The translations under genes and the position numbers were made by a program. This document shows positions 29,078 to 37,985 of a DNA stretch of 64,000 nucleotides, in pieces. The notes beneath the pieces are model-generated. The model saw only the letters and a list, made by a program, of their open reading frames with translations, searched no databases and had not been told where the DNA came from. This DNA comes from Pedobacter ghigonis (GTDB lineage: Bacteria > Bacteroidota > Bacteroidia > Sphingobacteriales > Sphingobacteriaceae): positions 62,001-126,000 of the forward strand of contig NZ_CAESCM010000002.1 in NCBI RefSeq assembly GCF_903166585.1, written 5' to 3'. The stretch's first letter is position 1, and every line of letters begins with the position of its first letter.

Positions 29078-30364
29078 GTGGCAGATTCAGACCCCAATCC
29101 CGTTATCGTAAAGCCCGACCCTTTTGCCGCCTTGCGGTATAAAGAGTTCAGATCTTTTCTGGGCATGCGATTCTTTTTTACATTGGCCTACCAAATGCAG
29201 GCTGTTGTTATCGGTTACCATATTTACGATTTAACGCACGATGCACTAAAACTAGGTCTTGTTGGCTTGTGTGAGGCCATTCCTGCTATCGGGATTGCGC
29301 TATATGGTGGTTATATTGCCGATAAAAGTGAAAAGAGAGGGCTACTGATTAAAATTTTTGCTGGTGTTTGGCTCGCTTCGGTCCTCATGCTGATTATGAC
29401 CAGTAAATACCTTCATCTTAAAGAAGATGTGATTGTATTGATCATGTACGGACTGGTGTTTTGCATTGGTATTGCACGTGGTTTTTTTGGTCCTGCAACC
29501 TTTTCGCTGATGGCTAAAATCGTTCCCAAAGAACTTTATCCAAATTCGGCAACCTGGAATAGCAGCAGCTGGCAGCTGGCTACTATTATTGGCCCGGTTG
29601 CAGGTGGCTTTGTAAATTATTTATGGGGCATTACAGCTGCTTATGGCTTTATTGTTGTGCTGGTTTCGATTTCCTTAATCTGTATTTTTAATTTCAAGAA
29701 GCATCCCTCAACCTATGTGCCTAAAGAAAATATATTTCACAGTTTGAAAGAAGGGATACAATTTGTTTTTAAAACCAAGATGATGGTTTGGGCCATGAGC
29801 TTAGACCTTTTCTCTGTATTCTTTGGTGGCGCAGTGGCGTTGTTACCCATGTTTGCGAAAGATGTTTTCCATTTGGGTTCTTACGGCTTAGGCATGATGC
29901 GTGGAGCAGCATCGTTAGGTGCTGTAGTTACCATGCTGGCCATGACCCGCTTTTCGCCGATGGGTAGGCCATGGCGCAATTTGCTCATTGCCGTAACCGG
30001 TTTTGGTTTAAGTATTATCTGCTACGGACTATCTAAAAATTTTTATCTTACCCTGTTCTTCTTATTTCTGGAGGGCTCATTTGATAGTGTGAGTGTAATC
30101 ATCAGGCAAACCATTATGCAGTTGCTTACACCAGACGAAATGCGCGGACGGGTATCGGCAGTAAACAGCATGTTTATTGGCTCTTCGAACGAGATTGGTG
30201 AATTTGAGTCGGGTTTATCGGCTAAACTGTTAACCTTAGTGCCTGCGGTTGTGTTTGGAGGCAGTATGACCATTGCCATTGCTGGTATTACCTGGTTAAA
30301 AACGAGATCTTTAACGAAGTTAAGTTTGCAGGATATTAACGAACAAACCACTAAAGTTGTTTAA
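29078..30364 (+). CDS. MFS transporter, EntS-like (MFS_3)
   Basis: A 428-residue major facilitator with about twelve helices. FAALRYKEFRSFLGMRFFFT and GGYIADKSEKRGLL match the EntS/MFS_3 subgroup, which includes siderophore and drug exporters. The start is GTG 29078, just downstream of a good -7 element; no ATG lies near. It is preceded by the susD terminator and is therefore a separate transcript. The substrate is unknown; nothing nearby indicates siderophore synthesis. Confidence 0.85.
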   Translation: MADSDPNPVIVKPDPFAALRYKEFRSFLGMRFFFTLAYQMQAVVIGYHIYDLTHDALKLGLVGLCEAIPAIGIALYGGYIADKSEKRGLLIKIFAGVWLASVLMLIMTSKYLHLKEDVIVLIMYGLVFCIGIARGFFGPATFSLMAKIVPKELYPNSATWNSSSWQLATIIGPVAGGFVNYLWGITAAYGFIVVLVSISLICIFNFKKHPSTYVPKENIFHSLKEGIQFVFKTKMMVWAMSLDLFSVFFGGAVALLPMFAKDVFHLGSYGLGMMRGAASLGAVVTMLAMTRFSPMGRPWRNLLIAVTGFGLSIICYGLSKNFYLTLFFLFLEGSFDSVSVIIRQTIMQLLTPDEMRGRVSAVNSMFIGSSNEIGEFESGLSAKLLTLVPAVVFGGSMTIAIAGITWLKTRSLTKLSLQDINEQTTKVV

Positions 30365-30833
30365 TGATATTTGAAATGGTTCGTGTGGACACGGACCATG
30401 GCGGTATGGGATGTTTTGTAATAAATAATTTGGGGATGCCCCAAGCTACGCAAGGGTCGTTCTATTCGTTTCAATCTTTTTTTGAAGAAAAATCAAAAAA
30501 AGGATTTACACTGCTATCCCTCACGCAAAACCCACAGCCGCAAAAAAAAATATGCCGGTTATCCATTTGTCCTAGACACCTAAACCCGATGGCACAGATG
30601 CCGGTATAGCATCACCTGTTTTTTAAAGCCAATTACCGGCAGGAGGTACAGCGGGACCAGAGCTGACCTAAGTATTACTGGACTTGATTTCCAAAATAAT
30701 ATAATGAGTCTGGAAAATCTACCTCGAGATAGCTCTCTCAACTATACTATGTTCTGGTTGAGATGACGGCGATGAAAAGGACAGCATGATGTAAAATCAG
30801 CGTTTATCTGTGGCAAAAAATAAATGAAATCGA
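30365..30833. repeat. Gene-free intergenic block rich in inverted repeats
   Basis: No credible coding. Seen: a hairpin at 30378-30397 (GGTTCGTGT / ACACGGACC), TTGGGG-ATG-CCCCAA at 30430-30444, a 10-bp stem CTTTTTTTGA / TCAAAAAAAG at 30476-30502, TGCCGGT at 30553-30559 and 30599-30605, and its complement ACCGGCA at 30635-30641. The mix of nested complementary words resembles the block at 52529-52681, possibly as a decayed relative. No copy elsewhere in the window is long enough to prove a repeat family. Confidence 0.45.
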
Positions 30834-30868
30834 TAAAAAACAAAAGGTCCGTGGCGACACGGACCTTT
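30834..30868 (-). terminator. Terminator of the ABC exporter / PLDc_N operon
   Basis: A perfect 11-bp stem (30843-30853 with 30858-30868, AAAGGTCCGTG / CACGGACCTTT) with a 4-nt loop. On the minus strand it runs into a T-rich tail (30834-30842), so it ends transcripts of the gene at 30886-31101. Confidence 0.85.
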
Positions 30869-30885
30869 GCTGTAATTCAAGTTGT

Positions 30886-31101
30886 TTAAAACTGCTTATT
30901 CTTGCCCCACATTAGGTAAATAATTGAACCTAGAAAAGGAGCCAACAGAATAATGATGAACCAAAGTACTTTTACACTAAAACCCATCGAGCTATTTCTG
31001 GATATATGATAAAGGGCTATCAATATTAAAGCTAACCATAAAATGGCCGGTATAATTATAAATAAGGCTACCTGATTACTACTGATTTCTGCTAATAACA
31101 T
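30886..31101 (-). CDS. Small PLDc_N-domain membrane protein
   Basis: 71 residues with two hydrophobic segments (about 11-31 and 42-64) and the PLDc_N signature: ILWLALILIALYHISRNSS followed by a second helix ending LAPFLGSIIYLMWGKN. The domain is the membrane anchor found at the N-terminus of cardiolipin synthases and as a stand-alone small protein. It starts 18 bp after the stop of the ABC exporter and shares its transcript. Role unknown. Confidence 0.8.
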   Translation of the reverse strand: MLLAEISSNQVALFIIIPAILWLALILIALYHISRNSSMGFSVKVLWFIIILLAPFLGSIIYLMWGKNKQF

Positions 31102-31119
31102 TTTAAAACATTTAATTCC

Positions 31120-32871
31120 TTAAGCTTCAACAACTCTTTCGCCAATTTGTTGGCGCCACATGGCCTGGTACAAGCCATTTTGTGCAATTAGTTCTTCGTG
31201 TCTGCCCTGCTCAATAATGTGGCCTTTTTCCAGCACATAAATCTGATCGGCATGCTTAATTGTCGATAAACGGTGGGCAATTAAAATGGTAATGTGATCT
31301 GTTAAATCGGAAACCGAGCGGATGGTTTTGGTTATTTCTTCTTCGGTAATCGAATCCAGTGATGAGGTTGCCTCATCGAATACGAGGATATCAGGTTGGC
31401 GTAACAAAGCCCTGGCGATAGATAAACGCTGTTTTTCGCCACCAGAAACCTTCACACCACCTTCGCCAATTAGCGAATCCAAACCTTTATCGGCACGTGC
31501 CAATAAGGTTTGACAAGCAGCCTGGTTTAGTACTTTATAACATTCCTCATCGGTTGCAGTAGGGTTTACAAATAGCAGGTTTTCTCTTATTGTACCCGAG
31601 AACAGCTGTGTATCCTGAGTTACAAAACCGATTTTTTCGCGTAAGGCATCCAAATCAATTTTGTTGCTCGAAATGCCATTGTATAAAATTTCTCCTTCTT
31701 TTGGTGGGTACAGTCCAACCAGGAGTTTTACTAAAGTTGTTTTTCCGGAACCCGACGGACCAACAAAAGCAATGGTTTGGCCGTTGTGGGTTTTGAAGGA
31801 AATGTTTTCTAAAGCATTTCTGTTCGCCGTTTGGTGTTTAAAGCCAACCGCATTAAAAGTTAAATCTTTAATTTTTTGAATCGAAGTTGGGTTTTCGGGT
31901 TTCTTGTCAATTGGTGTACTTAAAATCTTTTTAAAATTACCCAGCGAAACTTCGGCTTCTCTCCAGGCTAAAATTACATTGCCCAATTCCTGTAAGGGTC
32001 CGAAAAGGAAGAAGGAATAAAATAAAAAAGTCAGGTACTGCCCTGCAGAAATGGTGTTGTCGAAAATAAGTAACAACAGCACCAGCACCATGGTACTGCG
32101 TACCAGGTTTACCGTAGTACCCTGAACAAAGCTCATACTGCGCACGTACTTTACTTTTTTAAGCTCGAGACCTAAAATCTTGTAAGTGGTTTTGTTTAAA
32201 CGTTCAATTTCCTGATCGGCCAGGCCTAAACTTTTTACCAGTTCAATGTTTCTTAACGATTCGGTAGTAGAACCGGCTAAAGCAGTGGTTTCGCCCACAA
32301 TGGCTCGCTGAATGGTTTTGATTTTACGGCTCAGAAACCAGCTTACGAAACTGATAATCGGGATAGCTGAAAAGTAAACCAGGGTAACTTTGTAGCTCAC
32401 CGTAAATGAGTACACAATTACGAATACCATTCCGATTAAGCTTACAAAAAGGATGCTGATAAATGCGGTGATAAACTTCTCTGAATCTAAACGTACTTTT
32501 TGCAAAATACCTAAAGTTTCGCCACTGCGCTGATCTTCGAAAACCTGATAAGGTAGTTTTAGCGAGTGCTGCAAACCATCGGCATACATTTTTGCACCAA
32601 CCTTTTGTACAATAACGCTTGTAAAGTAATCCTGAAAGTTTTTGGCAATACGCGATACCATTGCTGCCCCGATAGCGAGGCCTATTAACCCTACTGAACC
32701 CCAAAGGTATTCGGCATAGGTTAATGTGTCTTTTTTGTTGATGAAGCGATCTAAAATCTTTCCGGTAATAAGCGGATCCATTAAAGAAAAGCCAATATTT
32801 AAACCCGCAAGCAATAACGCTAAGGCCACAATCCATTTGTGGCTTTTCAGGTAATTGAGTAATAATCCCAT
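31120..32871 (-). CDS. ABC exporter (fused permease and ATPase)
   Basis: A 583-residue half-transporter with about six helices in residues 1-310 and an ATPase domain with GPSGSGKTT, VSGGEKQR, ILVFDEATSSLD and AHRLS. It belongs to the same superfamily as the MsbA-like gene at 11967-13787 but is clearly divergent. The group covers lipid, drug and peptide exporters. It is followed by the PLDc_N gene and preceded by the TonB receptor gene, from which it is separated by a terminator. Substrate unknown. Confidence 0.88.
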   Translation of the reverse strand: MGLLLNYLKSHKWIVALALLLAGLNIGFSLMDPLITGKILDRFINKKDTLTYAEYLWGSVGLIGLAIGAAMVSRIAKNFQDYFTSVIVQKVGAKMYADGLQHSLKLPYQVFEDQRSGETLGILQKVRLDSEKFITAFISILFVSLIGMVFVIVYSFTVSYKVTLVYFSAIPIISFVSWFLSRKIKTIQRAIVGETTALAGSTTESLRNIELVKSLGLADQEIERLNKTTYKILGLELKKVKYVRSMSFVQGTTVNLVRSTMVLVLLLLIFDNTISAGQYLTFLFYSFFLFGPLQELGNVILAWREAEVSLGNFKKILSTPIDKKPENPTSIQKIKDLTFNAVGFKHQTANRNALENISFKTHNGQTIAFVGPSGSGKTTLVKLLVGLYPPKEGEILYNGISSNKIDLDALREKIGFVTQDTQLFSGTIRENLLFVNPTATDEECYKVLNQAACQTLLARADKGLDSLIGEGGVKVSGGEKQRLSIARALLRQPDILVFDEATSSLDSITEEEITKTIRSVSDLTDHITILIAHRLSTIKHADQIYVLEKGHIIEQGRHEELIAQNGLYQAMWRQQIGERVVEA

Positions 32872-32893
32872 TAAGTTTTGTTGTTTTATCTAC

Positions 32894-32937
32894 AAACATA
32901 AAAAAAGGGAACGGATAAAAATCCATTCCCCTTTTTT
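32894..32937 (-). terminator. Terminator of the TonB-dependent receptor gene
   Basis: An A/T-flanked hairpin (arms 32901-32916 and 32921-32937) around ACGGAT / ATCCATT with one bulge. The minus strand continues into a run of Ts. It lies 36 bp past the receptor stop. Confidence 0.85.
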
Positions 32938-32972
32938 ATGACTTTAAGCTAAGAAAGTTAGCTAAATGTAGT

Positions 32973-35900
32973 TTAGAAACCGTAGCGTAAACCGATTTGT
33001 ATCTGCCATGGATTGCCTGATGGTGTAACAATACCGGCGTTGTTTACACGGTAATTGAATGATTTGGTAGCTGAATCGTAGTTCGGAACCGCAGGAATTT
33101 CGGGGGAGGTAGCGGTTGCGGGAACTCTTGCTGAACCATTTAATGCATATAATGCCTGGTTACCCATTGTTTCGTTTACACCCCATTTTTTCTTAATCAG
33201 GTTACCCAAATTAAAAATATCGCCCGAAACCTCTATTGCATGCGATTTATAAATTTTTATTTTTTTAGAGATTCTTAAGTCTACAATACCATAAAAACCA
33301 TTTATCCCACCATTACGCTCTGCAATTTGACCAGAGTATTTGTTGATGTAATCTTTCAGGCTTTGGCTGGCTTCGGGATTATCTAATAAAGCTTGTAAGC
33401 CATTGCGTACATTTGCAGGTACATTAGGGTTGTTTCTGTCGAAAACAAAAGCCAAATCGTTTGTAGCTACGAAATCACCATTATTGTTGGTGCCAGATAA
33501 TAAGCTGTATCGTGTACCTCCAATGCCAGAATAACGAACGGCAATAGTTACTCCGTAAAAGCTTGGAAGGGTTCCGTAAACTACTACTTTGTTGCGGAAC
33601 TGGCCATCAGAGTATGACATTTTGGTTAAATCTCTCGGATCGTCTTTTACGGGTAACGATAAAGTGGCGGTGTTAGCCACGTTGCCATTATATGAGGTGT
33701 TATCTTTAGTATCGTTCCACGTGTAACTAGCTGAAATCTCTCCATCTTTAAAGTAGTTCCAGGTTGCGTCTAAAACAACAGCGAACTGGTTCACTTTACC
33801 TTGGCTATTTAATTCTAAAACACGACCAAAACTATTTGTCAAACGGCCGGTTTTCCAATCTGGCGTACCATTATCTGGCATACTTGGTACAAACACCCCT
33901 CTATTGCCCTCGTTTGGTAGGGTAAAGAAAGGATTAGCTACCATATTTCTATCTACATACATATAGTTGTTTCGACCCAGTGTGGCATAGCCAGTAATTC
34001 CAACCTTTAATTTGTCGGTAATTAATCTGGAGTACGATAAGTTGGCTTTATACACCATCGGTACTTTGGCATCAGGTGCATAGGTATTAATAGTTGGCAC
34101 CTGTAGTAGCGGTAAGGTAGGGGTTTGTGCTGTTCCATTTCTATAGCCTATAAAGTTGGGGGTTGGAACATCAGCACCAAAAACATCAACAGTGGCAAAG
34201 TGTTTACCATCAAAAGTCAGGTTATTAATAGTCATGTAGTTGTTAATGTCAGATCCGAAGATACCTGCACCCAGGCGCACAAAATCGGTATGATTTTCAT
34301 TAACATCCCAGTTAAACTGGATTCTTGGTTGAATTAAGAACTGCTTTAATTTGTTATCGGTTCTTACACCAATAGCATCAAATAACTGTTGGTTAAGCGG
34401 CGATTTAGGGTAGGAACTGTAATCAATACGCAAACCTCCTGTAAACTCTAAGCCCTTAGCCAGCTTGGTTTGCATTTGTCCGTATACAGCGGTGTTCCAG
34501 ATGCCTGCTTTTACTGTAGGATCTGCAACTAAAGGCACTTCTCTGTAAAACCTGTTTGCAATAAGGTTATTAAAGTTCTGAAGTGATGAAGCAGTGGTTG
34601 AGTTTGTATATTCGAATCTCCCGTTTACCTCGCTGCCATAAAGTGATTTGGCATTTGTATACTGCAAATCAACGCCAAATGTATACTTGATGTTATCGGT
34701 GTTATAGTAGAAGTTATCTACCAATTGCAGCACGTTGTTGGTAAATCCTTCCTGTCCGAAACGATGCCCCCCAATTTGGATACTGGTATTTCCTGTGGTT
34801 CCATCTGAAAGTGTAGAGCGAACATTACCTACAATAGCTCGTGGAATAGCACCGGTTAATTCATCATTTTGTGTGCTGGCCTGGAAAGTGTATAAGTGTT
34901 GTACTTTTAACTCATTGGTAACCTTGCTGCTGATTGTCGAACGTAGTGTAGCTAACAAACTGTTGTCAACATTTTTATCGTTACCGTAACTTTCGTAAAA
35001 GTTAATTGCGGTATTATCGGCTAATCCGAGCGGGTTTCTATCGTTGGTATAGTTATCGCGTACAGTTAATAAATTCTTTTCATCAATCTGCCAGTCTAAA
35101 CGGGCAAATGCAGCATCTGATCCACGCTTTTTAGGAAAAGAACCGTATTGAGGTGTATTGGCTAAGCCATATTTATTGCGGGCATAACCTGCAAACTCCT
35201 CTAAAGTACTGTTGGTAACCCTGAATCTTGCTTCATCAGCAGGACCGTTTACATCGGCAATAATTAATGGGCGTGAATCTTTCTGATGATCCCAACCTAC
35301 AAAGTAATGCAGCTTATCTTTAATGATCGGACCACCTAAGGTAAACCCATATTGATAGGTAGAGAAATCATTGTCGCGTCTAACCCCTCTGATATCGTAT
35401 CGGCTAGCTAACCAATCGGCACGGCCATAGCCAAATGCACTCCCGGTAATGGTGTTGGTACCCGATTTGGTAACGGCAGTTACAGTACCACCACCTGCAC
35501 GACCTAAGGTAACATCGTATTGGTTGGTTACTACCTTAAATTCACGCACCGCTTCAATCGAAATAGAATATGGAGCTCCACTACGGCTTGTTGTGCTTCC
35601 TGCAGATGTTGGGTTTTTGGCATTCATCCCATCAATGGTATAGTTGGTAGATGATCCCAGCTGACCAGAAATACCACCACCTCGACTCAGGGGTGATAAG
35701 TCCATCAGGTTAGAGAAGTTACGCCCATTAACCGGTAATTGGTTCATGGTTTTTGCTGAAATTTCTGTAGAAGCTCCGAAATTCTGTACTTTATTTCTCA
35801 GGCCTGAAGCAACAACCTGCACAGCTTCCAGGTCCTGCGAAGCTTCTTGCATAGTAATATTTACCCTAACTACATCACCAAGGTTTAGCATGTAACCATT

Positions 35901-36176
35901 TCTGGTTTGCTCGCCAAAACCCACATAAATGGCTTTAACAGCGTAAGGCCCACCTAAAGGCAGCTCTTTAAATGTATACTCGCCCTGGGCGTTTGTTGAT
36001 GTTTTAGTGGTAAAACCTGTTGAGTTATTTCTGATCTGTACCGATACCCCAGGGATAGGTTTCTTTTGCTGGTCGGTAATGATACCTGAAATAGATGCCT
36101 GTGTGGTTTGCGCCAACGCTGCATTATGGATACAACACAGCAGTAGCAACACTGCAATAAGTAAATTTTTCATCAT
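32973..36176 (-). CDS. Oar-like TonB-dependent receptor
   Basis: A 1067-residue outer-membrane receptor. In order: signal peptide (about 1-22, ending NAALAQ), a carboxypeptidase-regulatory-like domain (about 27-110, SISGIITDQQKKPIPGVSVQ), a plug with LPVNGRNFSNLMDLSP and YTIDGMNAKNP, and a beta-barrel ending QIQIGLRYGF. The arrangement matches the Oar family, which in other Bacteroidota and in myxobacteria takes part in protein export or adhesion rather than classic nutrient import. There is no partner SusD gene. Two adjacent ATGs (36176, 36173) are equivalent starts. Confidence 0.92.
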   Translation of the reverse strand: MMKNLLIAVLLLLCCIHNAALAQTTQASISGIITDQQKKPIPGVSVQIRNNSTGFTTKTSTNAQGEYTFKELPLGGPYAVKAIYVGFGEQTRNGYMLNLGDVVRVNITMQEASQDLEAVQVVASGLRNKVQNFGASTEISAKTMNQLPVNGRNFSNLMDLSPLSRGGGISGQLGSSTNYTIDGMNAKNPTSAGSTTSRSGAPYSISIEAVREFKVVTNQYDVTLGRAGGGTVTAVTKSGTNTITGSAFGYGRADWLASRYDIRGVRRDNDFSTYQYGFTLGGPIIKDKLHYFVGWDHQKDSRPLIIADVNGPADEARFRVTNSTLEEFAGYARNKYGLANTPQYGSFPKKRGSDAAFARLDWQIDEKNLLTVRDNYTNDRNPLGLADNTAINFYESYGNDKNVDNSLLATLRSTISSKVTNELKVQHLYTFQASTQNDELTGAIPRAIVGNVRSTLSDGTTGNTSIQIGGHRFGQEGFTNNVLQLVDNFYYNTDNIKYTFGVDLQYTNAKSLYGSEVNGRFEYTNSTTASSLQNFNNLIANRFYREVPLVADPTVKAGIWNTAVYGQMQTKLAKGLEFTGGLRIDYSSYPKSPLNQQLFDAIGVRTDNKLKQFLIQPRIQFNWDVNENHTDFVRLGAGIFGSDINNYMTINNLTFDGKHFATVDVFGADVPTPNFIGYRNGTAQTPTLPLLQVPTINTYAPDAKVPMVYKANLSYSRLITDKLKVGITGYATLGRNNYMYVDRNMVANPFFTLPNEGNRGVFVPSMPDNGTPDWKTGRLTNSFGRVLELNSQGKVNQFAVVLDATWNYFKDGEISASYTWNDTKDNTSYNGNVANTATLSLPVKDDPRDLTKMSYSDGQFRNKVVVYGTLPSFYGVTIAVRYSGIGGTRYSLLSGTNNNGDFVATNDLAFVFDRNNPNVPANVRNGLQALLDNPEASQSLKDYINKYSGQIAERNGGINGFYGIVDLRISKKIKIYKSHAIEVSGDIFNLGNLIKKKWGVNETMGNQALYALNGSARVPATATSPEIPAVPNYDSATKSFNYRVNNAGIVTPSGNPWQIQIGLRYGF

Positions 36177-36520
36177 CGTTTTTTTAAGAATTTGATGTCT
36201 GCCAGGCAGTTCATCATGATTAGTTTTCTGATTTTTTATGATGACAAAGATGTTAATGTAGTATTAAGCAGAATTGGATTCTATATTATGAAATGGTTTA
36301 GGAATGGTTAGGTTTTAAGGCAATTGTTAAAATAAAACTCATTTGGTAAATTAATAAGGTGGCCTGGTGTTAAACTAATGTTAGTATTATTTTTCTTCAA
36401 GGGGATATTGTCTTCGTTTGCAACGAGGACATTTGAGCGTTGCAGTTGTACCGTATGCACTATAAGTGCATATTTTATTCATCCTCGTTACAAGCGAGGA
36501 CTAACGCTGCTCAAACAAAA
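36177..36520. repeat. Gene-free region with a REP-like hairpin cluster
   Basis: The first 230 bp upstream of the receptor gene presumably hold its promoter; none was recognised. At 36410-36515 three hairpins sit in a row: GTCTTCGTT / AACGAGGAC (36410-36430), TATGCACT / AGTGCATA (36454-36472) and TCCTCGTT / AGCGAGGA (36482-36500). The flanks of the outer two (TTTGAGCGTTG and TAACGCTGCTCAAA) are near-complements, so this is an inverted pair of one unit. A third related hairpin occurs at 58013-58033. Confidence 0.6.
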
Positions 36521-36553
36521 AACGGCCGATAAATGAATATCGGCCGTTGTATT
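36514..36553 (-). terminator. Terminator downstream of the amidohydrolase operon
   Basis: A perfect 11-bp stem AACGGCCGATA / TATCGGCCGTT (36521-36531 with 36538-36548). T-runs occur on both sides, so it can work on either strand; the minus-strand amidohydrolase transcripts are the obvious clients. The 120 bp between it and the stop at 36669 hold short repeated GTTAACTG-type words and no ORF. Confidence 0.85.
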
Positions 36554-36668
36554 TTTAGGATCGAACAGTTAACTGTATGCACAGTTTTCAGTTAGCAATT
36601 GGCAGTTTGCAATGCAGCAATCCAACAATTAACCGATTTAAACAATTAACCAGTTAACTCAACAACTG

Positions 36669-37985
36669 CTATTTTTTATCCGCTGTATATTTATCGCTAA
36701 ACTTCTTATCCAGCTGTTTGTGCAGGTTATCGAGGTTTATATCTCTGCCCTGAATAAAAGCCTGCTCAACTTTGTTGGTGCGCATATCCAATGCATCTCC
36801 GGCAGAAATAAAGAAGGTAGCATCTTTACCTGTTTCGATACTTCCTGTGGTTTTATCAACCCCCATGGCTTTTGCTGCATTTAAGGTAATGGTTGATAAG
36901 GCTTTTTCCTTATCCAGTCCCCAGGCAGTAACAGTACCGGCCATAAAAGGCAGGTTGCGTTGTTGCCAGTAACCATCGATACTTAATACCACATTTAAGC
37001 CCGCATTGGCAAGCACGGCCGCATTTTTATAAGGCATGTTAACATCGTCATCATTATTGTTAGGCAAGGCATGAGGCTGCTTAACTATTAAGGTGATGTT
37101 GTTGTCTTTTAAGAAATCGATTACCAAATAAGCTTCGTCAGCACCTGTAATAACCGGAGTAATACCGAATTTTTTGGCAAAGTTTACTGCGGCTACAATA
37201 TCTTTCTGACTTTCGGCTGCAATAAATAACTTTTCATCGCCTTTAAAAACCTTTTTCATGGCTTCGAAACGCGTATTAATTACCTCTGGCTTGCTGATTT
37301 CAGCATAGGCTTTTGCTTCTGCAAAGAAAGAAGTTAACTGTGCAACTGCTGCCTGGGTTCTTTCTGTTAAAGCTTCGGGCGATTGCTGCGGGCGGCCGAA
37401 ACCACCAAAACCACCTCTAAAACGTGGGGTAACCGGCCAGGTAACGTGCATCGCATCATCAGTTTTAATCGCTGCATCTTCCCAGTTCCAGGCATCGAGC
37501 TGTACTACCGACGAACTTCCTGAAACGGTTCCGCCTTGCGGTGTTGGCTGCGCCATTAAAATACCGTTACTACGCAATGTTGCTGGTACTTTCGAATCGG
37601 TATTGTAGGCCACAATAGAGCGGATGTGCGAATTGAAATCGCCAATTTCCTGAAAATCTAAAGTTGCTTTCACCGCTTCAATTTCTGTTAAACCTAAGTT
37701 GGTAGTAGCGGCAATAAAGCCCGGGTATATGTGTTTGCCTGTAGCTACAATACGCATTACATCGTCTTGCGGCACTTGTCCGTTGGCTGTAACGGAAATA
37801 ATTTTACCATTGCCAAAAAGAATGGTGCCATTTTCGATTACTGTGCCATTGCCCACGTGCACAGTAGCACCCGTAATGGCAATGGTTTTGCTTTGTTTTT
37901 TTGCAGGCGAAATGTTGGCCTGGCCAAAGCACATCAGACTTGTTGCCGATAAAGCCAGGCTGAATAAATATTTTTTAGTGTGCAT
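36669..37985 (-). CDS. Amidohydrolase-like secreted protein lacking the HxH metal motif
   Basis: 438 residues with a signal peptide (about 1-22, ending SLMCFGQA) and an amidohydrolase composite domain: AITGATVHVGNGTVIENGTI, then HIYPGFIAATTNLG where family members normally have PGFIDxHxH; Thr94 and Asn96 occupy the two His positions. The C-terminal half keeps the layout (VTAWGLDKEKALSTITLNAAKAMG, TGSIETGKDATF). So the fold is retained but metal binding by this motif is not possible. It overlaps the upstream amidohydrolase gene by 11 bp and should be made together with it. It may be a non-catalytic partner. Confidence 0.85.
   Translation of the reverse strand: MHTKKYLFSLALSATSLMCFGQANISPAKKQSKTIAITGATVHVGNGTVIENGTILFGNGKIISVTANGQVPQDDVMRIVATGKHIYPGFIAATTNLGLTEIEAVKATLDFQEIGDFNSHIRSIVAYNTDSKVPATLRSNGILMAQPTPQGGTVSGSSSVVQLDAWNWEDAAIKTDDAMHVTWPVTPRFRGGFGGFGRPQQSPEALTERTQAAVAQLTSFFAEAKAYAEISKPEVINTRFEAMKKVFKGDEKLFIAAESQKDIVAAVNFAKKFGITPVITGADEAYLVIDFLKDNNITLIVKQPHALPNNNDDDVNMPYKNAAVLANAGLNVVLSIDGYWQQRNLPFMAGTVTAWGLDKEKALSTITLNAAKAMGVDKTTGSIETGKDATFFISAGDALDMRTNKVEQAFIQGRDINLDNLHKQLDKKFSDKYTADKK

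Noticed and set aside
30364..30609. 81-codon ORF after the MFS gene
   Set aside because: It runs through several palindromes and a poly-A/T hairpin and gives a non-protein-like sequence; better read as intergenic repeat DNA.
32324..32926. 200-codon ORF overlapping the ABC exporter gene
   Set aside because: Same-strand alternate frame of a clear ABC gene and running through the neighbouring terminator; composition (many Arg, Tyr, Phe, Cys) is that of a shadow frame.
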